A stretch of 15,363 bases of DNA from Demequinaceae bacterium UBA4004 (GTDB lineage: Bacteria; Actinomycetota; Actinomycetes; Actinomycetales; Demequinaceae), in assembly GCA_002384765.1 (NCBI GenBank), contig DGBM01000145.1:2193-17555 (forward strand), given 5' to 3'. Under the pieces are notes generated by a model. The model saw only the letters and a program-made list of their open reading frames with translations, was not told the origin of the DNA and did no database searches. Every line of letters begins with the position of its first letter. Positions within the stretch are counted from its first letter, which is position 1. Made by a program: the position numbers and the translations under genes. This document shows, piece after piece, positions 1-6,537 of this stretch.

Positions 1-1070
1 ATGTCCTGGTACTTCTTGGGAGGGTTTTCCGCGTACGCGATCGTCCCGTCGAGCCGCGTCGTGAACCACTCGGGGTGTTCCTTCAGCCACGGGTGATTGG
101 GCGAGGCGTTGAGGGCGATGTCGAGGGCGACCTCAAGGTGGAGTTCCCTGGCGCGCTTCACGAAGTTCTTGAACGAGCGCATCGTGCCCAGGTCGGGGTG
201 AGTCGCGTCGTGACCGCCCTCCTCCGAGCCGATCGCGTAGGGGCTTCCAGGATCGCCGGGCGCGGCCTCGAGCGAGTTGTTGCGGCCCTTGCGATGGGTG
301 GAGCCGATGGGGTGGATGGGCGTGAGGTAGACGACGTCAAATCCCATGTCCGCGATCGCGGGCAGTCGCTTGGCCGCGGTGGCGAAGGTTCCCGACGTCC
401 ACTCGCCCGTCTTCTTGTTGAGCTTGGCGCCCTCGGACCTGGGGAAGATCTCGTACCAGGCAGAGACCAGGGCCTTTTCGCGCTGAATGAGGAGGGGATA
501 CTCCGCCGATGCCGTCACCCACTCCCGCAGTGGAGCCTTGGCGAGAGTGTGTCGGACCTGGTCCGACAGGGCCTCGGCGAGTCGCTTCTCGGGGGCCAAC
601 GCCCCGTTCTTCAGGGCGGCGATTGCTTCGGTGAGCGACTCCCGCGCGGCCGCGCCCCTGCGCACGGTGTCCCGCGCACGAGTAAGGACATCAACGCCCT
701 CGTCAAGCATGAGGTGCACGTCGACGCCAGCGTGGATCTTCACCTCAGCGGCATGGATCCACGTGCCGACGGGGTCTGACCACGCCTCGACGCGGAACGA
801 ATGCATGCCCTCCTTGGTGGGGAGGAATATCGCTTCGTACAGCGACAGTCCCCAGTTCTGTTGGGGCATCGGCAGGGTGTGCCGCTTACCTTCTGGATCT
901 GTGACGACCACGGTTGCGCCCTCGGAGTCGTGACCCTCACGGAAGATGGTGGCCGTGATCGGCACGGCCTCGCCGACGACGGCTCGGGCGGGCCATCGCC
1001 CCTGTTCGAGGGACGGCTCGACGTCCACGATGGGGATCCGGCCGACAGACAACTCTGGGCTTCGCTCCAT
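1..1070 (-). CDS. glgE: Alpha-1,4-glucan:maltose-1-phosphate maltosyltransferase GlgE, N-terminal part (runs off left edge)
   Basis: The enzyme transfers maltosyl units from maltose-1-phosphate onto alpha-glucan chains in the cytoplasm, in the GlgE branch of glycogen synthesis. I translated the minus strand by hand: 356 codons are present, from MERSPELSVG to ENPPKKYQD at the window edge. Residues about 11-125 look like the N-terminal beta-sandwich and about 126-210 like the helical insertion. The GH13 barrel begins near residue 225, with family-typical VVYLTPIHPIG (247-256), DPGSPYAIGSEEGGHD (273-288), LDIALNASPNHPW (316-328) and EHPEWF (331-336). The family is usually about 650-700 residues, so roughly half is missing, including the catalytic Asp nucleophile and acid, which cannot be checked. 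The ATG at 1070 is the first possible start because an in-frame TAG lies four codons upstream. It follows galE by 90 bp and probably has its own promoter. The NASPNHPW stretch differs slightly from the QCSPDHPW form I recall for the family. Confidence 0.93.
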   Translation of the reverse strand, partial: MERSPELSVGRIPIVDVEPSLEQGRWPARAVVGEAVPITATIFREGHDSEGATVVVTDPEGKRHTLPMPQQNWGLSLYEAIFLPTKEGMHSFRVEAWSDPVGTWIHAAEVKIHAGVDVHLMLDEGVDVLTRARDTVRRGAAARESLTEAIAALKNGALAPEKRLAEALSDQVRHTLAKAPLREWVTASAEYPLLIQREKALVSAWYEIFPRSEGAKLNKKTGEWTSGTFATAAKRLPAIADMGFDVVYLTPIHPIGSTHRKGRNNSLEAAPGDPGSPYAIGSEEGGHDATHPDLGTMRSFKNFVKRARELHLEVALDIALNASPNHPWLKEHPEWFTTRLDGTIAYAENPPKKYQD

Positions 1071-1076
1071 GTCACG

Positions 1077-1082
1077 AACCTA
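1077..1082 (-). promoter_or_regulatory. Candidate -10 box of a leaderless glgE promoter
   Basis: On the minus strand TAGGTT is followed by exactly six bases (CGTGAC) and then the glgE ATG. A TANNNT box at this distance would place the transcription start on or next to the A of ATG, giving a leaderless mRNA. There is only a weak Shine-Dalgarno-like AGTAGG overlapping the same bases, so ordinary initiation is not excluded. No clear -35 element was seen. The same geometry occurs before etfB and the desulfurase gene, which is the main support. Confidence 0.45.
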
Positions 1083-1160
1083 CTCGCCTCGGCGCCCCCA
1101 TCCAAGACGGGGACTCTTGACGGCGCCGCGAGTCGCGCTCACAGGGCTCCACATCGGTCG

Positions 1161-2138
1161 CTAACCGCGGGGCATTGCTTCCCAGGCGGTCCTCACCATG
1201 CTGTGAATCGTGAAGCGCGTTTCCCACGCGAGGTCACGCGCGGCGAGGTCGCCGGCCGCGACGATGCGCGCCGGGTCCCCCGGACGGCGCGGGCCGACCA
1301 GGGGTTCGGTGGCGATTCCGGTCACGTCGCGCATCGCGTCCACGATCTCGCGGACCGAGGTGCCCGCTCCTGAACCGAGGTTGTAGACCGGCTCCAACGG
1401 GCGGCCCTCGTCCAACGCGCGAGCCGCCTCCACGTGGGCGTTGGCGAGGTCCACCACGTGCACGTAGTCGCGCACGCAGGTGCCGTCGGGCGTGGCGTAG
1501 TCGTCGCCGTTGATCCGCGCGGGCTCGCCGCGCATGAGCGTGGCAAAGACCTTGGGGAAGAGGTTGTGGGGCGAGACGTCGTAGACCTGCGAGGGCCCGG
1601 AGCCCACGACGTTGAAGTAGCGCAGGCTCGTCGCGGCAAGCGGAGCGTCGGAGGAAGCGGTCGCGGTCACTTGGTCACGGATGAGCCACTCGGCCACCAA
1701 CTTGCTTTCGCCGTACGGGCTCTCCGGGCGGCACTCGGTGTCCTCCGTGACGACCTCGGTGTCCGGCGTTCCGTACACCCCCGCCGACGAGGAGAACACC
1801 AGGTTGCGGGTGCCCGCCGCCGCCATGGCCTCGAGGAGGGTGGCCGTCCCGGAGACGTTCTGGAGGTACGTGTGGGTGGGGTACTTCACCGATTCACCCG
1901 CGTACTTGTATCCGGCGCAGTGAATCACGCCCACGCAGCCGTGAGTCCTCAACGCGGCGGTCACCGCATCGGTGTCAAGGATGTCTGCCTCGACGAGTCT
2001 CGCCCCGCCTGGCACGAACCTTCGTTTGCCGGTGGATAGGTTGTCGTAGGCGACGGCCTCAAATCCGGCTTCGAGCAGGGCGGACACGACGTGGGCGCCG
2101 ATGTAGCCCGCGCCTCCCGTGACAAGCCAGGCGGTCAC
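1161..2138 (-). CDS. galE: UDP-glucose 4-epimerase GalE
   Basis: This cytoplasmic enzyme interconverts UDP-galactose and UDP-glucose in the Leloir pathway, using tightly bound NAD. The 325-residue product is a full-length extended SDR. It has the Rossmann motif GGAGYIG at residues 8-14, the HCAGYK stretch at 74-79, FSSSAGVYG at 115-123 and the catalytic YGESK with Tyr142 and Lys146. RYFNVVGS, VRDYVHVVDLA and YNLGSG are further GalE signatures. The start is GTG at 2138, preceded on the minus strand by AGGAG seven bases away. It lies 30 bp after galK on the same strand, so the two are almost certainly co-transcribed. A hairpin in the junction pairs part of its Shine-Dalgarno (separate entry). 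A related epimerase acting on another UDP-sugar is possible, but the galK neighbour favours galactose. Confidence 0.95.
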   Translation of the reverse strand: MTAWLVTGGAGYIGAHVVSALLEAGFEAVAYDNLSTGKRRFVPGGARLVEADILDTDAVTAALRTHGCVGVIHCAGYKYAGESVKYPTHTYLQNVSGTATLLEAMAAAGTRNLVFSSSAGVYGTPDTEVVTEDTECRPESPYGESKLVAEWLIRDQVTATASSDAPLAATSLRYFNVVGSGPSQVYDVSPHNLFPKVFATLMRGEPARINGDDYATPDGTCVRDYVHVVDLANAHVEAARALDEGRPLEPVYNLGSGAGTSVREIVDAMRDVTGIATEPLVGPRRPGDPARIVAAGDLAARDLAWETRFTIHSMVRTAWEAMPRG

Positions 2139-2145
2139 GATGCGG

Positions 2146-2168
2146 CTCCTGGGGTCATGCGACCCAGG
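2146..2168 (-). promoter_or_regulatory. Hairpin at galK-galE junction pairing part of the galE Shine-Dalgarno
   Basis: Immediately after the galK TAG, the minus-strand RNA reads CCTGGGTC, loop GCAT, then GACCC-C-AGG. This gives an 8-bp stem with one bulged C. The AGG of the 3' arm is the first part of the AGGAG Shine-Dalgarno (2150-2146) of galE. Folding would hide that site unless a ribosome terminating on galK opens the stem, which would couple galE translation to galK. There is no U-tract, so a terminator is unlikely. The stem is seen in the sequence; the function is inferred. Confidence 0.45.
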
Positions 2169-3326
2169 CTACTTGTCACGGCGAGCTCCTTGCGAGGGGT
2201 TCACCGTCCGTATCTCCGGTACCGCGAATCCGCGCTCACTGCACGCGGTGCGCACGGCGTCGCTGAGACGCCGAACGCGGTCGGTGGGCACGAGCGCGAC
2301 CGCCGAGCCGCCGAAGCCGCCTCCGGTCAGGCGTGCGCCCACGGCCCCGGCAGCCATGGCCGTCTCCACGGCAGTGTCAATTTCGGGAACGGAGATCTCG
2401 AAGTCGTCGCGCATGGACGCATGAGAGGCGAGCAGCAGGTCCCCGATGGCGCCGGGACCCGAGGTTGCGAGGGCTTCCACGGTGGTGAGGACTCGCGCGT
2501 TCTCGGTGACCACGTGGCGCACGCGGCGGAACGTCTCATCGTCAAGGAGGGATTGCGCCTGATCAAGTTGCGCCACCGTCAGATCGCGCAGGAATGGCAC
2601 ACCCAGCTCGCGCGCTCCGCGTTCGCATGCCTGCCGCCTCGACGCGTAGCCGCCGTCGGCGTGAGCGTGTTTGACCTTGGAGTCGAGCACGAGCAGCGAC
2701 AGCCCGCTGGCTCCGAGGCGAAGCGGCACGGCGGTGGTGCGCAGCGACGCGCAGTCGAGCAGCACCGCATGGTCCTCCCGGCCGAAGAGCGAAGCGACCT
2801 GATCCATGACGCCGGTGGGAGCGCCGATCGCCCCGTTCTCTGCCCGTTGCCCCACCTTGGCAAGCTCCATGGGGGTCAGGCGGAGTTCCCATAGATCGTT
2901 GAGAGCCATGGCCACGGCCGATTCGAGAGCCGCCGACGAGGACAGGCCCGCACCGAGAGGGACGGTGGAGTCGATCAGGAGGTCGATGCCCGGGGCGCTC
3001 GAGAGGTCGTGACCCATCGTGTGCAGGGCCCACGCCACGCCCAGTGCATAGCCCGACCAGCCCTCAAAGACGGCGTGCTCTAGGTCGGCGATCGCGACGC
3101 TGTGGCGGGAGGTCTGAGCCGTGCTGGCGACGCGCAGCAGGCCCACGTTGTTGGGTCCGGCGGCGCACCACGTCCTGTCGTCGATGGCGAAGGGAAGGAC
3201 GTATCCGTTGTTGTAGTCCGTGTGCTCGCCGATGAGGTTGGCACGGCCAGGCGCGGACCATACGCCGACGGGCGGCACTCCGTAGAGGGACGCAAATCGG
3301 TCGGCGAGGCCAGCAGGGATCGTCAT
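2169..3326 (-). CDS. galK: Galactokinase GalK
   Basis: Phosphorylates galactose at C1 with ATP, the first committed step of the Leloir pathway, in the cytoplasm. The 385-residue product has all three GHMP-kinase motifs. Motif 1 is the galactokinase signature GRANLIGEHTDY (27-38), motif 2 is GAGLSSSAALE (125-135) and motif 3 is LTGGGFGGSAVAL (333-345). GVMDQ at 172-176 places the predicted catalytic Asp at 175, and SHASMRDDFEISVPEID at 301-317 is also family-typical. The ATG at 3326 gives a normal N-terminus, with the signature about 27 residues in. No convincing Shine-Dalgarno precedes it; instead there is a perfect hairpin and an upstream small ORF whose TGA overlaps this ATG. It is co-directional with galE 30 bp downstream. 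No galT (uridylyltransferase) is present in the window, although the pathway needs one. Confidence 0.96.
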   Translation of the reverse strand: MTIPAGLADRFASLYGVPPVGVWSAPGRANLIGEHTDYNNGYVLPFAIDDRTWCAAGPNNVGLLRVASTAQTSRHSVAIADLEHAVFEGWSGYALGVAWALHTMGHDLSSAPGIDLLIDSTVPLGAGLSSSAALESAVAMALNDLWELRLTPMELAKVGQRAENGAIGAPTGVMDQVASLFGREDHAVLLDCASLRTTAVPLRLGASGLSLLVLDSKVKHAHADGGYASRRQACERGARELGVPFLRDLTVAQLDQAQSLLDDETFRRVRHVVTENARVLTTVEALATSGPGAIGDLLLASHASMRDDFEISVPEIDTAVETAMAAGAVGARLTGGGFGGSAVALVPTDRVRRLSDAVRTACSERGFAVPEIRTVNPSQGARRDK

Positions 3327-3394
3327 GATCGGCGTCCGCTGACGCCCGAAATTGGCGCCGCCAACGTGGTGGTGATGGTGCCGTGCTCGCTCAT
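3323..3394 (-). CDS. 23-codon upstream ORF (leader peptide) overlapping the galK start
   Basis: A short reading frame begins with ATG at 3394, encodes MSEHGTITTT...RRS (23 residues), and ends in TGA at 3325-3323, which overlaps the galK ATG as ATGA. It is in a different frame from galK, so it is not an N-terminal extension. It has the best Shine-Dalgarno of the region, AAAGGGGG nine bases upstream (3411-3404). The peptide has no run of regulatory codons and no recognisable family. The most likely role is to deliver ribosomes to galK by termination and re-initiation, melting the hairpin at 3331-3346 on the way. Whether the peptide itself does anything is unknown. It could also be a chance frame, but the strong ribosome site and exact overlap argue against that. 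Confidence 0.6.
   Translation of the reverse strand: MSEHGTITTTLAAPISGVSGRRS
3331..3346 (-). promoter_or_regulatory. Perfect hairpin occupying the galK ribosome-binding position
   Basis: GGCGTC, loop AGCG, GACGCC on the minus strand forms a perfect 6-bp, very GC-rich stem ending four bases before the galK ATG. It lies where a Shine-Dalgarno would be expected and inside the upstream ORF. Direct ribosome entry at galK should therefore be poor, and translation of the upstream ORF would be needed to open it. The structure is visible; the regulatory role is inferred. Confidence 0.5.
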
Positions 3395-3403
3395 CGCGAC
3401 TGA

Positions 3404-3411
3404 CCCCCTTT
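3404..3411 (-). promoter_or_regulatory. Strong Shine-Dalgarno of the galK upstream ORF
   Basis: AAAGGGGG on the minus strand, with a nine-base spacer before the ATG at 3394. It decides that initiation in the galK leader happens at the small ORF rather than at galK, which has no comparable site. Confidence 0.6.
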
Positions 3412-3432
3412 GGCCATGAAATGATCCATCAA

Positions 3433-3446
3433 TGTTAGCGTTCACT
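3433..3446. promoter_or_regulatory. Candidate LacI/GalR-family operator of the galK unit
   Basis: TGTTAGCGTTCACT (plus strand) is an imperfect palindrome around a central CG. Its halves, TGTTAGC and AGTGAAC, are both of the kind found in actinobacterial LacI-family sugar operators. It lies just downstream of a candidate -10 (3456-3451, minus strand) and covers the expected transcription start near 3444, the classic place for repression. Only 4 of 7 half-site positions are symmetric and no LacI-type regulator gene is in the window, so the call rests on resemblance and position. Confidence 0.45.
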
Positions 3447-3450
3447 TTCT

Positions 3451-3456
3451 AGAATA
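3451..3456 (-). promoter_or_regulatory. Candidate -10 element of the galK-galE promoter
   Basis: TATTCT on the minus strand is in the least GC-rich patch of the glgX-galK gap. It would give a start near 3444 and a leader of about 50 nt before the upstream ORF. No good -35 hexamer is seen at 16-18 bases. The adjoining operator-like palindrome supports the placement. Confidence 0.4.
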
Positions 3457-3501
3457 CACCAGGGGTCCAGCGCGCACGCCGTGCACCGATCATCGGCGAC
3501 C

Positions 3502-3516
3502 ACCCCGCCCGGGGGT
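3502..3516 (-). terminator. Weak hairpin just after glgX, possible terminator
   Basis: Two bases after the glgX TAG the minus strand reads ACCCC, loop CGGGC, GGGGT, a 5-bp stem. There is no U-tract. It is placed as expected for a terminator isolating glgX from the galK promoter, but the stem is short and such G-runs are common here. Confidence 0.25.
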
Positions 3517-3518
3517 CT

Positions 3519-5699
3519 CTAGACCGCGCTGATGTACAGGCGCATCGTCAGGGCTGGCATTTCGGCGACCGAGCCGGGGGCGACGAGGTCCTCCGTGTGC
3601 TCTGCCGGGCTCTCCCAGGCGGAGTCCCATGCCAGGTTCCACAGGGTGCCGTCGTCGTCGGGGATGGTGACGGAGGCACCCTCGCGGGAACCGTTCACCA
3701 CGATCAAAGCGTCGGCTTCATCGGGCTGTGACAGCGACCGCATGAATTGGACGACGCGCGTGGCAGGGTCATCCCACCAGTCCTCGTCCTCGTGCTCACC
3801 CGAGACGGTGAACCACGCCGAGTCTGCCCGCAGGTCTTGGTCGCGGGGATCAATGTCGACGCCGTCGTAGAAGCGTTCCGGGCGCAACACCAGGTGCCGC
3901 TTGCGCAACCCGATGAGGTGGGCGACCGTGGCCTGCAGGTCGAACTGCCACGGCTGACGTTCCCAGTCGAGCCACGAGATCTCGTTGTCTTGGCAGTACG
4001 CGTTGTTGCTCCCGTGCTGCGTGCGACCCATCTCGTCGCCGCCCAGCAGCATCGGCGTTCCCGCAGACAGCAGCAGCGTGCCCAAGAGGTTGCGCAGGGA
4101 GCGACGCCTGGCGGCCAACACCTCCACGTCGTCCGTGGGGCCCTCGGCGCCGTGGTTGTAGGACCGGTTGTTGTCCGTGCCGTCGCGGTTGTGTTCCCCA
4201 TTGGCCTCGTTGTGCTTGTCGTTGTACGCCGTGAGGTCGTACGCGGTGAAGCCGTCGTGTGCGGTGATGAAGTTGATCGACGCCATCGGCCCGCGCATCC
4301 CGTAGGGCTCGGTGTGGCCAAACAGGTCGGCCGATCCGGCGAGCCGCGTCGCGAGTTCCGGCGCCGTGGCGTGGTCCCGTCCACCCTCCTTGCCTGCACC
4401 GAAAGTGAGCCAGTACGAGCGCACATAGTCACGGAAACGGTCGTTCCATTCCGTCATCGGCATGGGGAAGTTGCCCACCTGCCAGCCGCCCAGGCCCACG
4501 TCCCACGGTTCCGCGATGAGTTTGGTGGAGCCGAGCAAGGGGTCCGTGGTGAGGGCCACCAGGAACGGATGATCGGTGGAGAACCCGCTCATGTTGCGAC
4601 CGAGGGTGGCGGCCAGGTCAAAGCGGAAGCCGTCCACGCCCATGACGTCGGTCCAGTACCGCAACGAGTCGAGCGTCATCTTGATCACGGCGGGCTGCGA
4701 GAAGTCGAGCGAGTTGCCCGTGCCCGTCACGTCGTCGTAGTGCTGGGGGTTCATGGCACTGTGGCGGTAGTAGACAAAGTTCTCCAGCCCCCGCCAACTC
4801 ACGACGCGGTCGCCCCAGCCGCCCTCCATCGTGTGGTTGTAGACCACGTCCAGAATGACCTCGATGCCCGCGGCGTGGAGCAGGTCCACCATGCCGCGGA
4901 ACTCGTCCCGGACGGCCTCGGGTCCGGCGGCGCGCGCCGCTTGGGTGGCGTACGGCGCGTGTGGCGAGAAGAAGTTCATCGTCGAGTAGCCCCAGTAGTT
5001 GCTGAGCCCCAGTCCTTCGAGGTGGGGCTCCGACGCGAAGGCCTGCACCGGAAGAAGTTCCACTGCGGTGACGCCAAGCGCCGTGAGGTGTTCGACGCTC
5101 GCCGGGTGTGCCAGGCCCGCATACGTTCCGCGCAGCTCCTCGGGGATGCCGGGCATCAGCTTGGTGAAGCCCTTCACGTGCGCTTCATACAGCACGGTGT
5201 CTCGCCATGGCGTGCGCGGCTTGGGGTGCTCAAAGCCCGTCCCAGGGTCCGCGACAACCACCGACCGCGGAGTGAAGGGGGCGGTGTCGGTCCCGTCGCG
5301 ATTGGATCGAAGGGCGCTGGCCCCCGGCGCGGTCATCGGCGCCAGGTGCCCATCGAGACCACGGCCGTAGGGGTCGATCAACAGCTTGGCGGGGTTGTAG
5401 CGGTGACCGCGCCGGGGTGCCCACGGCCCGGACGCCCGGAACCCATATCGTTGGCCGACCTCGATCCCTGCCACGAATCCGTGCCACACGCCGTGCACCG
5501 GGCCGTTGAGCGTGACTCGCGTCTCTGCGTCGTCCTTGAAGAGACAAAATTCCACCGCCGACGCGTGCGCGGCGAACACCGCGACCGTCACACCCCCGTC
5601 GACCGGGTGGACTCCCAGCCTGAATCGATCGGGCGAGGGCGGAACAGGCGACACGTTCGCCGCAGGTACAAGGGCCATGGAGACATTGTGCAGTATCAC
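3519..5699 (-). CDS. glgX: Glycogen debranching enzyme GlgX (isoamylase type)
   Basis: Hydrolyses alpha-1,6 branch points of glycogen limit dextrins in the cytoplasm, freeing malto-oligosaccharides. The 726-residue product has an N-terminal CBM48-like region (about 26-120, with PYGRGLDG near 110-117) and then a GH13 barrel. Visible GH13 motifs are VVYNHT (285-290), GFRFDLAATLGR with nucleophile Asp361 (357-368), LIAEPWDVG with acid/base Glu397 (394-402) and TAHDGFT with Asp482 (479-485). The DKHNEANGEHNRDGTDNNRSYN stretch (494-515) is typical of GlgX/TreX. Length is normal for the family. Two starts are possible: GTG at 5699 (used here) and ATG at 5678, seven codons later. Neither has a Shine-Dalgarno. 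The ATG has CACAAT exactly six bases upstream, so a leaderless start there is quite possible. It is divergent from etfB, with 43-64 bp between the starts. With glgE it points to active glycogen turnover. Confidence 0.95.
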   Translation of the reverse strand: MILHNVSMALVPAANVSPVPPSPDRFRLGVHPVDGGVTVAVFAAHASAVEFCLFKDDAETRVTLNGPVHGVWHGFVAGIEVGQRYGFRASGPWAPRRGHRYNPAKLLIDPYGRGLDGHLAPMTAPGASALRSNRDGTDTAPFTPRSVVVADPGTGFEHPKPRTPWRDTVLYEAHVKGFTKLMPGIPEELRGTYAGLAHPASVEHLTALGVTAVELLPVQAFASEPHLEGLGLSNYWGYSTMNFFSPHAPYATQAARAAGPEAVRDEFRGMVDLLHAAGIEVILDVVYNHTMEGGWGDRVVSWRGLENFVYYRHSAMNPQHYDDVTGTGNSLDFSQPAVIKMTLDSLRYWTDVMGVDGFRFDLAATLGRNMSGFSTDHPFLVALTTDPLLGSTKLIAEPWDVGLGGWQVGNFPMPMTEWNDRFRDYVRSYWLTFGAGKEGGRDHATAPELATRLAGSADLFGHTEPYGMRGPMASINFITAHDGFTAYDLTAYNDKHNEANGEHNRDGTDNNRSYNHGAEGPTDDVEVLAARRRSLRNLLGTLLLSAGTPMLLGGDEMGRTQHGSNNAYCQDNEISWLDWERQPWQFDLQATVAHLIGLRKRHLVLRPERFYDGVDIDPRDQDLRADSAWFTVSGEHEDEDWWDDPATRVVQFMRSLSQPDEADALIVVNGSREGASVTIPDDDGTLWNLAWDSAWESPAEHTEDLVAPGSVAEMPALTMRLYISAV
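5685..5690 (-). promoter_or_regulatory. Possible -10 box for leaderless glgX start at 5678
   Basis: CACAAT on the minus strand, six bases (GTCTCC) before the alternative ATG at 5678. It departs from TANNNT at the first base, so it is the weakest of the four similar arrangements in the window. If real, it would make the GTG at 5699 untranslated. Confidence 0.3.
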
Positions 5700-5730
5700 G
5701 ATGACGGGAGGGTTGCGGGCCGAGGACCGT

Positions 5731-5736
5731 TAGTCT
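5731..5736 (+). promoter_or_regulatory. Candidate -10 box of a leaderless etfB promoter
   Basis: TAGTCT is followed by exactly six bases (TGGCGG) and the etfB ATG. There is no Shine-Dalgarno before this gene and only 43 bp separate it from the divergent glgX GTG, so an untranslated leader has little room. No clear -35 was found. Confidence 0.5.
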
Positions 5737-5742
5737 TGGCGG

Positions 5743-6537
5743 ATGCGCATTGTGGTCACCGTGAAGTTCGTGCCCGACCTGCAATCCCACCGCTCGTTCA
5801 CCGATGGCACCGTCACCCGCACCGCGGACGACGGCACCATGAATGAGCTGGATGAGAACGCGGTCGAGGCGGCCCTCCAACTCAAGGAAGCCCTCCCGGA
5901 GGGGGAGGCTGAGGTCTACGCCGTCACCGTCGGCGGGCCGGACGCCGTGGCCGCCGTGCGCAAGGCGTTGCAATTGGGCGTCGACCACGCGGTCCACGTC
6001 TGCGACGAGTCGATCGCGGGCTCCGACGTGTTCGGCACCGCCCGGGTGCTCGCCGCGGCGGTGCGCGAGATCGAGAAGGACGGCCCGGTCGACCTGGTGA
6101 TCACGGGCATGGCTGCACTGGATGCGCTCACGTCCATGCTGCCCACCGCGCTCGCGGCCGAACTCGACGTCGCTCAGCTGACCCTCGCGTCGTCGCTCGC
6201 CGTGGCGAATGGCGTCGCGACCATCGAGCGCCACATGCCCGACGCCCACGAGACCGTGACGGCGCCGCTGCCGGCGCTGGTGTCGGTCACCGACGAGGCG
6301 AACACGCCGCGCTATCCCAATTTCAAGCTCATCATGGCCGCCCGCACCAAGCCGGTGGCCACGTGGTCGCTCACCGACATCGGCGTGGACCCCGCGCAGG
6401 TGGGCGCGATGGCGTCGCGCACCACGGTGCTTGACGCTTCGACCCAACTGCCTCGCGAGAACCGAGTGAAGATCAACGACACCGGAGACGGCGGCGTGCA
6501 ACTTGCGCGGTTCCTGATCGAGAGGGGGCTCGCGTGA
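5743..6537 (+). CDS. etfB: Electron transfer flavoprotein, beta subunit (EtfB/FixA)
   Basis: Small subunit of the heterodimeric ETF, which takes electrons from acyl-CoA and other flavin dehydrogenases and passes them towards the quinone pool; this subunit normally binds AMP. The 264-residue product begins MRIVVTVKFVPD, has the family-typical LDENAVEAALQLKEA (residues 36-50), YAVTVGGPDAV (59-69), AVRKALQLGVDHAVHV (71-86) and VDLVITGMAALDALTSMLPTALA (118-140). The C-terminal half has PALVSVTDEANTPRYPNFKLIMAARTKP. Length agrees with the family. The ATG at 5743 has a TANNNT box six bases upstream and no Shine-Dalgarno. Its TGA overlaps the GTG of etfA (GTGA), so the two subunits are translationally coupled. 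No dehydrogenase or ETF-quinone oxidoreductase is nearby. Confidence 0.95.
   Translation: MRIVVTVKFVPDLQSHRSFTDGTVTRTADDGTMNELDENAVEAALQLKEALPEGEAEVYAVTVGGPDAVAAVRKALQLGVDHAVHVCDESIAGSDVFGTARVLAAAVREIEKDGPVDLVITGMAALDALTSMLPTALAAELDVAQLTLASSLAVANGVATIERHMPDAHETVTAPLPALVSVTDEANTPRYPNFKLIMAARTKPVATWSLTDIGVDPAQVGAMASRTTVLDASTQLPRENRVKINDTGDGGVQLARFLIERGLA

Noticed and set aside
75..779. Plus-strand frame of 234 codons at the left edge
   Set aside because: It is antisense to glgE, whose translation matches the family over all 356 visible codons.
3323..3394. Upstream ORF as a frameshifted N-terminus of galK or a remnant of galT
   Set aside because: GalK already has a normal N-terminus from its own ATG, and the small peptide shows nothing like a GalT C-terminus.
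3747..5846. Open frame of 699 codons on the plus strand opposite glgX
   Set aside because: Its protein is Arg/Val/His-rich with no motifs, and it lies antisense to a gene with all GH13 catalytic residues. Long antisense frames are expected in GC-rich coding DNA.
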